NCBI GenBank assembly: GCA_036873135.1
Contig: JAPTYO010000007.1
Coordinates: 25,526,763-25,590,762, forward strand
Origin: Clarkia xantiana subsp. parviflora
Taxonomy: Eukaryota; Streptophyta; Magnoliopsida; Myrtales; Onagraceae
Length of the DNA stretch: 64,000 nucleotides
Reading direction: 5' to 3'
Position numbers and translations under genes: made by a program. Each line of letters opens with the position of its first letter. Position 1 is the first letter of the stretch. Shown piece by piece: positions 58,776 to 64,000 of this stretch. The notes beneath the pieces are model-generated. The model saw nothing but the letters and a program-made list of their open reading frames with translations. It was not told where the DNA came from and did not search any database.

Positions 58776-61654
58776 GTATTAATGGGAGCCGAATTAATTA
58801 ACGGAATAATTGTTAATTCTCTAAATTAGGCGATTTTGTTTCCATTATTGTCGGTATTAATATCATTATCCATAAATGCTTAGAGATTTGGTTAAATTAG
58901 GCCAGAGGTTTTGTTTTAGTTTAGTTTTATCCAAGAAGAAACAAAAGTGATATTATCAATTTTAATAAATAAATAAAGACCTTAAAGATATAAAGATCTT
59001 CATATATCTTTAAGGTTATTCTTACAAAGAATATATAATTTGTGAATATTATTTAGATATATCTTTATCCTAGTCATTAATATATTATGTAAACCTCATA
59101 CAAATAGGTAATGTATATGTAATTTTGAAAAAAAAAAGTATATGTAAATAAAAAAAGATTATTATATATATATATTTTTTTATTTTGTTGTCTTTCTTTT
59201 TTCTGTTTCTTTCTAATTTATCAATTATTTTTTTTTTAAATCGAACCTATAGCAGCTACTGTTGTTGGGTTCAGATTCTTTGTTTAAAAAAAATTGAACT
59301 TTTTTTTTAATGAATATAATGAAAAACTTAATAAATTTGATGAATAACACATGAATTGAATATAAGGATAAAAATGTTACTTTATAGTCGTTTAATCACA
59401 TTAAGTTAAAATAAATGGCTAAAAAAAACATGGTTGAACAATTTAATCGTATTCTAAAACGTATATAATCAAATAATAACGTCAAAAAGTAAAATTAATC
59501 ATTTAGAAGTAACGCAAAATTATTATCCTTAAAACTTACAAGTTATATAGGGGTGAATGTTGCTCACAATTTTGTTAAGAGGGAAACCTATCGGCCCAAA
59601 CATATAAGGCAAGTGCTATATTTTTTTTAAATCTTATTTTTCACAAAATAACCATTTTAGAAATATAACATAACATCTAGTTACAGCAAACTCTGCATTT
59701 ATTAACCAGAACAATGCATTTAACCTAAAAATGGGGAAGTTACTGTTCTCATAATAATAAGTCATAATAATAGAACATTATATTTAACCCAAAGCAAAAG
59801 TTATTAATGACTATAGTAATACTAGGTGACTCATCCGTGCTTTGCGTGATATGTAATTTGTTCATATAATTGTTAATATAATAAACTATAAAATTTAATA
59901 TTAATAATTAATTTAAGCCGTCTTTGTTATTTTAAGTAGTTTATTCAATATAAATGAAACACTAATACACATTTAAGTTCTATATAGAAGCTTATATAAT
60001 TCTATATTTATTTGTCTGAACAAATGTACTATTTATTAATTAGACATGTAATATTATGCTTTTTTGGTCATACCCATTACAAATAATCAAAATATTCAAA
60101 TAACTAAATATTACTATAATTATAATGATATAATTATAATATCTAAAATATCAAATTTAGTAAGTACGTGTTATTTATTTTAATATTTTGAATATTTTTA
60201 ATGAGTATTCTCAAAAAAAATCATAATATCATGTCTAAAAAAAACATAATATCAGGTTCACAATTATATATATATATAAACTATTAATAAACTCATCGTC
60301 TAATTACACATACATTTTATCGGTAAAAAAAAATATTATATATGTTTCACATCCTTCCACTTCTCATTTATTGACTTTATTTATTTTTTCATAATCATAT
60401 TACTTTTTACTAACCTAACAAAATTTATATGGAAACTACAAATAGAGAATAATTAAAATAAATTTAATATATTTTATGGAAATAAGAAATTTACCTAAAA
60501 ATGCTTGATTTTTCTTTTACAAATAAGGAATGTCATTTAATTTAAACTTATTATTTAAATAAATATATGAGCAAATGAAAATCGTGGAAGTGATTGAAAA
60601 CCTAAATGTTGCTCAAATTAAAACAACAATATAGTTGAAAGATTGTATAATAACTAGATAATATATCTTCTTATAGAATATATGTTTCTATCATCAATAG
60701 ATTGAATATTACTAAACGAATCTCCTTGCGAGATTGTCCATACGTGGAACAACTTCTCATTAAGAACAAATATTACACCAGAAGATGAGAAAGGCAACAA
60801 AAGTCAAAATAATTAGATGTTTATTAATAGAATGTATATATATATTAGAAATCTTTATTCGTGCAATTAGTCTTCGGTATGCAATTTCGTTAAATATATT
60901 TTTGTTGTAGATATAAAAGTCTAATTGAGCTAGTTGCAAAGGAGAATAAGATCAAATCCGTCGATCTGATTGAGTTGCAAAAATGAAGTTGGAGTCGTGG
61001 TATAGATAAGACTGGACATGGATTAGAGGGTCACACTTGTGACCTCTCCCTTCTCTTCATTTCATTTTCCTTGATGTTTTGTTTCAAGATTTAGTTGATT
61101 TTAACAGACCATTTAATTTGAGTATTCATTTATTGGCAATAGAAATATAGTTTAATCATTTAGAGTATGGAGTATTATATACCATTAAAAAAATGTATGG
61201 AAAAATGAAACAGATCCTGAAATACTACCAGAAATTTTAAAGCAATTTCATACTAAGATCAATACACACATGTCAATGTCATGTCATTGAAGAAAAATAC
61301 AATATGACATATACCAATAATATAACTTTATTTTGATATATATATGTTCGTTTTATAATTTGTGTTGTAATACTCATCGGAATTATATATATAGATATAT
61401 TATAGATTACAGCTGGCTACTGCACATAATTTTCCTTAAACATCTATATTTCAGTTTTTTATTACAAATTTTAGATCCATCACTTTTTTTTTGGGTAAAA
61501 TTTACAGATTTTAACGTTTATTCCGCCTAAGGCACTTTTTTGTCTTTTTGCCACTTAACACACCCATTTTTAAGATGGGAAACTTTGTGATTTTCATCAA
61601 AAATGTCGGATACTAGTAATCTCAAGTCTAATTGATATGCATTCGTCTTCATTG
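58776..61654. other. AT-rich intergenic DNA; no gene seen
   Basis: Long spacer upstream of the LHT gene. No exon with family character and no ORF worth calling. It contains TA runs (about 59,163-59,175, about 60,267-60,278) and the Helitron-like end listed separately. Confidence 0.55.
59822..59853 (-). mobile_element. Helitron-like 3' terminus (minus strand), decayed
   Basis: On the minus strand, ATCACGCAAAGCACGGATG precedes CTAG (59822-59825) by about 6 nt, and the next base is T. The hairpin is imperfect. The 5' end was not found. Confidence 0.3.
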
Positions 61655-61681
61655 TTTTTTTTTTTTTTTTTTTTTTTTTTT
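61655..61681. repeat. Poly-T tract, 27 nt
   Basis: Uninterrupted T run. It could be the tail of a retroposed copy on the minus strand, but no body was recognised. Confidence 0.9.
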
Positions 61682-61781
61682 GCATTCTTTAATGGTATTT
61701 TTCGGCTAAATGCATAGACTAAATTTAATGTTCAGGGAAATTTTGTGATTTTCGTATTAAACGGTCGGATATTATTAATAA

Positions 61782-61815
61782 TTAGATGATAGACCCGTGC
61801 GTTGCGCGCGGACGC
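61782..61815 (-). mobile_element. Helitron-like 3' terminus (minus strand)
   Basis: On the minus strand, CCGCGCGCAACGCACGGG forms a GC-rich near-hairpin, followed by TCTATCAT and CTAA (61782-61785), then T. This fits hairpin plus CTRR. Only the terminus is recognisable. Confidence 0.4.
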
Positions 61816-63199
61816 GGTAGTAATTTATTTATAAAATCGCCAGAAGATAGTATTAATATTATTTATTGTTCTTTGTTTTAAAAACTTGGAAAAAATAACA
61901 AAAAAATGGAGTTAAATTTAAATTTTATATAAGTGTAGGGAAAATTTATATAAAAAAAATAAATATTATTAAATCTAAAAAATAATTTGTAAATAATTAA
62001 CATATTAATGAAATTGAAATTTTCCAGAACGTTCAGAAATATACTTTATGATAGAAAGTTATAATAAAAATTAAATACATTTTTACTCAATATTATATTA
62101 AATAAAATGTATCTAATAACATATTACTATACATTGTTCATTATTCGGCAAAAAAAAAAATACTCATTATTATAGAAAAATATTTATTTCGGATGAGTAT
62201 TAACAGAATATGTACTTTAAAAATAAATCATGATATAAAATTAAATAATTAAAAATAGTAGAAGGTATAAAAGTTATGACTTTTTATGAAATCAATAAAA
62301 TTTTAAATCATCCAAACTATATATATTTTTTATATACTTATTAAATAAGATTAATGTTATATATTTAGAAAAAAAAAACTTATTATTAACTTTTAAATAT
62401 TTAACCATAAATAATAAGATAACAACTATCCAATCATGTATTCTTTGCTAAGTTTTTTTATTATATTAATTTGAGCTACTTGTATCGATATATATTTTTT
62501 CTATGTATTTTTAACTGTTATATTTTATTTTTAACTATTTTATATATCTATTTATGAAAAAATTATAGTTATTTATTAATTATATTATATCAAATAAAAA
62601 TATATCTACTAATATAATTGTATTACTTCATTATTATTTTTTAATCAATTTTCTTTTTTTCTTCCTTTTTTTAATATGTGGTTTTTTATTCATTCTTCTT
62701 TTATTCTGTTATTATGTATACATATGAAACTAATTTAAATTTATTTATTAATTATATTATATTAACTAAATTTATCCATTATATTATATTATATTATATT
62801 ATATTATATTATATTATATTATATTATATTATATTATATTATATTATATTATATTATATTATATTATATTATATTATATTATATGGTGTTCAAAATTAAA
62901 TTTTGCTAACTTTGAAATGAAATGATTTTTGAAATATTGATATTAATTTAAATTTCTAAAGTATATTCATTGCAATATTTTTTCTTAACTTACTTAAAAT
63001 TATATAAATGTAGTATGTTTTTGTATTTTTAGTGTATGAAACTGATTTACGTTATTGGCTAAAATAAATTTAAATTTTTAATGTGTTAAACTTGCATTTT
63101 TCGAATGTTATATGTTGCAAAACTTAATTTTACTAACTTGTGATTGTAACTCCTAATGAGAATGCATAAGAAGATTTTCCTCAAATCTAGAATGCCACT
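61816..63199. other. AT-rich intergenic DNA; no gene seen
   Basis: No coding features. It contains the pentanucleotide microsatellite listed separately. Confidence 0.55.
62778..62884. repeat. (ATATT)n pentanucleotide microsatellite, about 21 units
   Basis: About 107 bp of perfect ATATT repeats. It produces an artefactual reading frame of repeating YIIL residues. Confidence 0.97.
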
Positions 63200-63834
63200 T
63201 GAATGTGAGATAATTCTAACATGGATTTAACTCATCATATCTTGACATGGACTGATGGATATACACCCGATTGGACCTCACTAAGGCTTGACACGGTTGC
63301 ACCATCGACCCGAACATGGTAAGTGGTTGATACCCTTTGGAAATATGCGCTAGTCCTCCCGAACCGGACTAGTCTGGTATCATGTCCGGTGTCACAACAC
63401 CGGACTAGTCCGGTACCGCAATACCGGACTAGTCCAGTGTTAACGGGGTCGGCGCGTCCCGCGTTCGGTCCCTGACGCCTGGGTGACTGACACCCGGGTT
63501 ACACGCATGGCATATTCGTAATACTTTTTACACGGGTCCCACGCGTAAATGTGGGCCCCTCCGGTGCCAAAATCTCAAACTCTATAAATAGGACCCTATA
63601 CCCTTCATTTACAACTATGCTCTCTTTACTTGATATCGGTGCTCTGACTTATCTCTAGCTTTATCTTTCTACAAACCGAACTCTCATTTTAGCATCGGAG
63701 AGGGTTCGCCGGACACCCCCCCGACTTACCCCTTGTGCAGGAAAGAAAGGAGAACATCGGAGTACGAGTAACGGAAGGATCACGACTCGACGCAAGGCCG
63801 CCAAGATCGGAACCCCGAAGAGCTTGATCCATCA
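63200..63834 (+). repeat. Ty3/gypsy-type LTR (left boundary approximate)
   Basis: Contains a TATA box (CTCTATAAATAGG, 63578-63590), the R/U5-like CATCGGAGAGGGTTCGCCGG and ACACCCCCCC, and a CA end at 63834. The block 63,360-63,440 repeats the palindrome ACCGGACTAGTCCGGT three times with variation. It is followed by a PBS-like site, so it is probably a 5' LTR whose element continues beyond the window. Confidence 0.6.
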
Positions 63835-63853
63835 TTGACGCTGTTCTATGTGA
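63835..63853 (+). other. PBS-like site next to the LTR
   Basis: TTGACGCTGTTCTATGTGA aligns with the PBS of the gypsy element (TTGGCGCCGTCTGTGGGAA) with several C-to-T or G-to-A type differences. That suggests an old copy decayed at methylated cytosines. Confidence 0.5.
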
Positions 63854-63865
63854 CCCGAACAAAAA

Positions 63866-63939
63866 GTGGAAGCTCTCTTCCCCACCCACTGACCCACCAA
63901 TAGGTGGAAGCTCTCTTCCCCACCGACAGACCCACCAAT
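63866..63939 (+). repeat. Two tandem 36-bp units after the PBS-like site
   Basis: GTGGAAGCTCTCTTCCCCAC and GACCCACCAAT occur twice, at 63866-63901 and 63904-63939, with three differences. They probably belong to the leader of the gypsy element running off the window. Confidence 0.85.
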
Positions 63940-64000
63940 TATTCATTTTTAAAAGCGGAAAATGTGCATTTTCGAAAGATATTATTTTTCAGGCTAAATG

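Noticed and set aside
62678..62899. 73-aa ORF with YYIIL repeats
   Set aside because: Translation of the ATATT microsatellite.
1..64000. CRISPR array, bacterial operon, phage or defence system
   Set aside because: No direct-repeat/spacer pattern, no Shine-Dalgarno-led gene runs and clear eukaryotic gene structure throughout.

Overview
The window is nuclear DNA of a flowering plant, most likely a core eudicot. The evidence is intron-rich genes with GT-AG introns, proteins that match plant-specific family members, AT-rich spacers, and many plant-type transposable elements. I cannot name the species. No bacterial, phage, organellar or CRISPR feature was seen.

Layout. (1) 1-7,585: the last three exons of an adenylate kinase 7-like gene (+) converge on a complete NT-C2 (EEIG1/EHBP1-type) gene (-). 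This order matches At3g01820/At3g01810 as I recall it. (2) 7,586-14,796: a complete 18-exon PPO2-type protoporphyrinogen oxidase gene (-). (3) 17,662-22,798: a complete 15-exon alpha-kleisin cohesin gene of SYN3 type (+), with duplicated exons and an in-frame 39-bp minisatellite. (4) 24,996-26,510: a two-exon DUF7950-like gene (+). (5) 30,069-31,790: a five-exon thymidylate kinase gene (-). (6) 32,987-52,604: a repeat-rich block. It holds a degenerate 60-bp tandem repeat, a Helitron-like end, an 850-bp near-palindrome, a Harbinger-like MITE, an LTR fragment, a broken Ty1/copia element with a tRNA-like insert, a structurally complete but coding-defective Ty3/gypsy element with identical LTRs, and two hAT-like foldbacks. 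(7) 53,005-53,760: an intronless TLC-domain gene (+). (8) 55,073-58,642: an eight-exon LHT-type amino acid transporter gene (-). (9) 58,643-64,000: AT-rich DNA with microsatellites and Helitron-like ends, then a second gypsy-type LTR with a PBS-like site that runs off the window.

The genes are unrelated housekeeping or developmental loci, namely nucleotide metabolism, tetrapyrrole synthesis, cohesion, membrane lipid or sensing, and amino acid uptake. They do not form a pathway cluster. All exon models were built by hand from splice motifs, reading-phase continuity and remembered family conservation, without transcripts. Phase closes exactly for every complete gene: 835, 504, 799, 357, 258, 251 and 449 aa.

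I found no new gene system. The most notable item is the gypsy insertion at 44,512-50,408. It has identical 675-bp LTRs and a perfect target duplication, yet lacks reverse transcriptase and protease and carries a changed integrase catalytic residue, so it probably moved using proteins supplied by another element.
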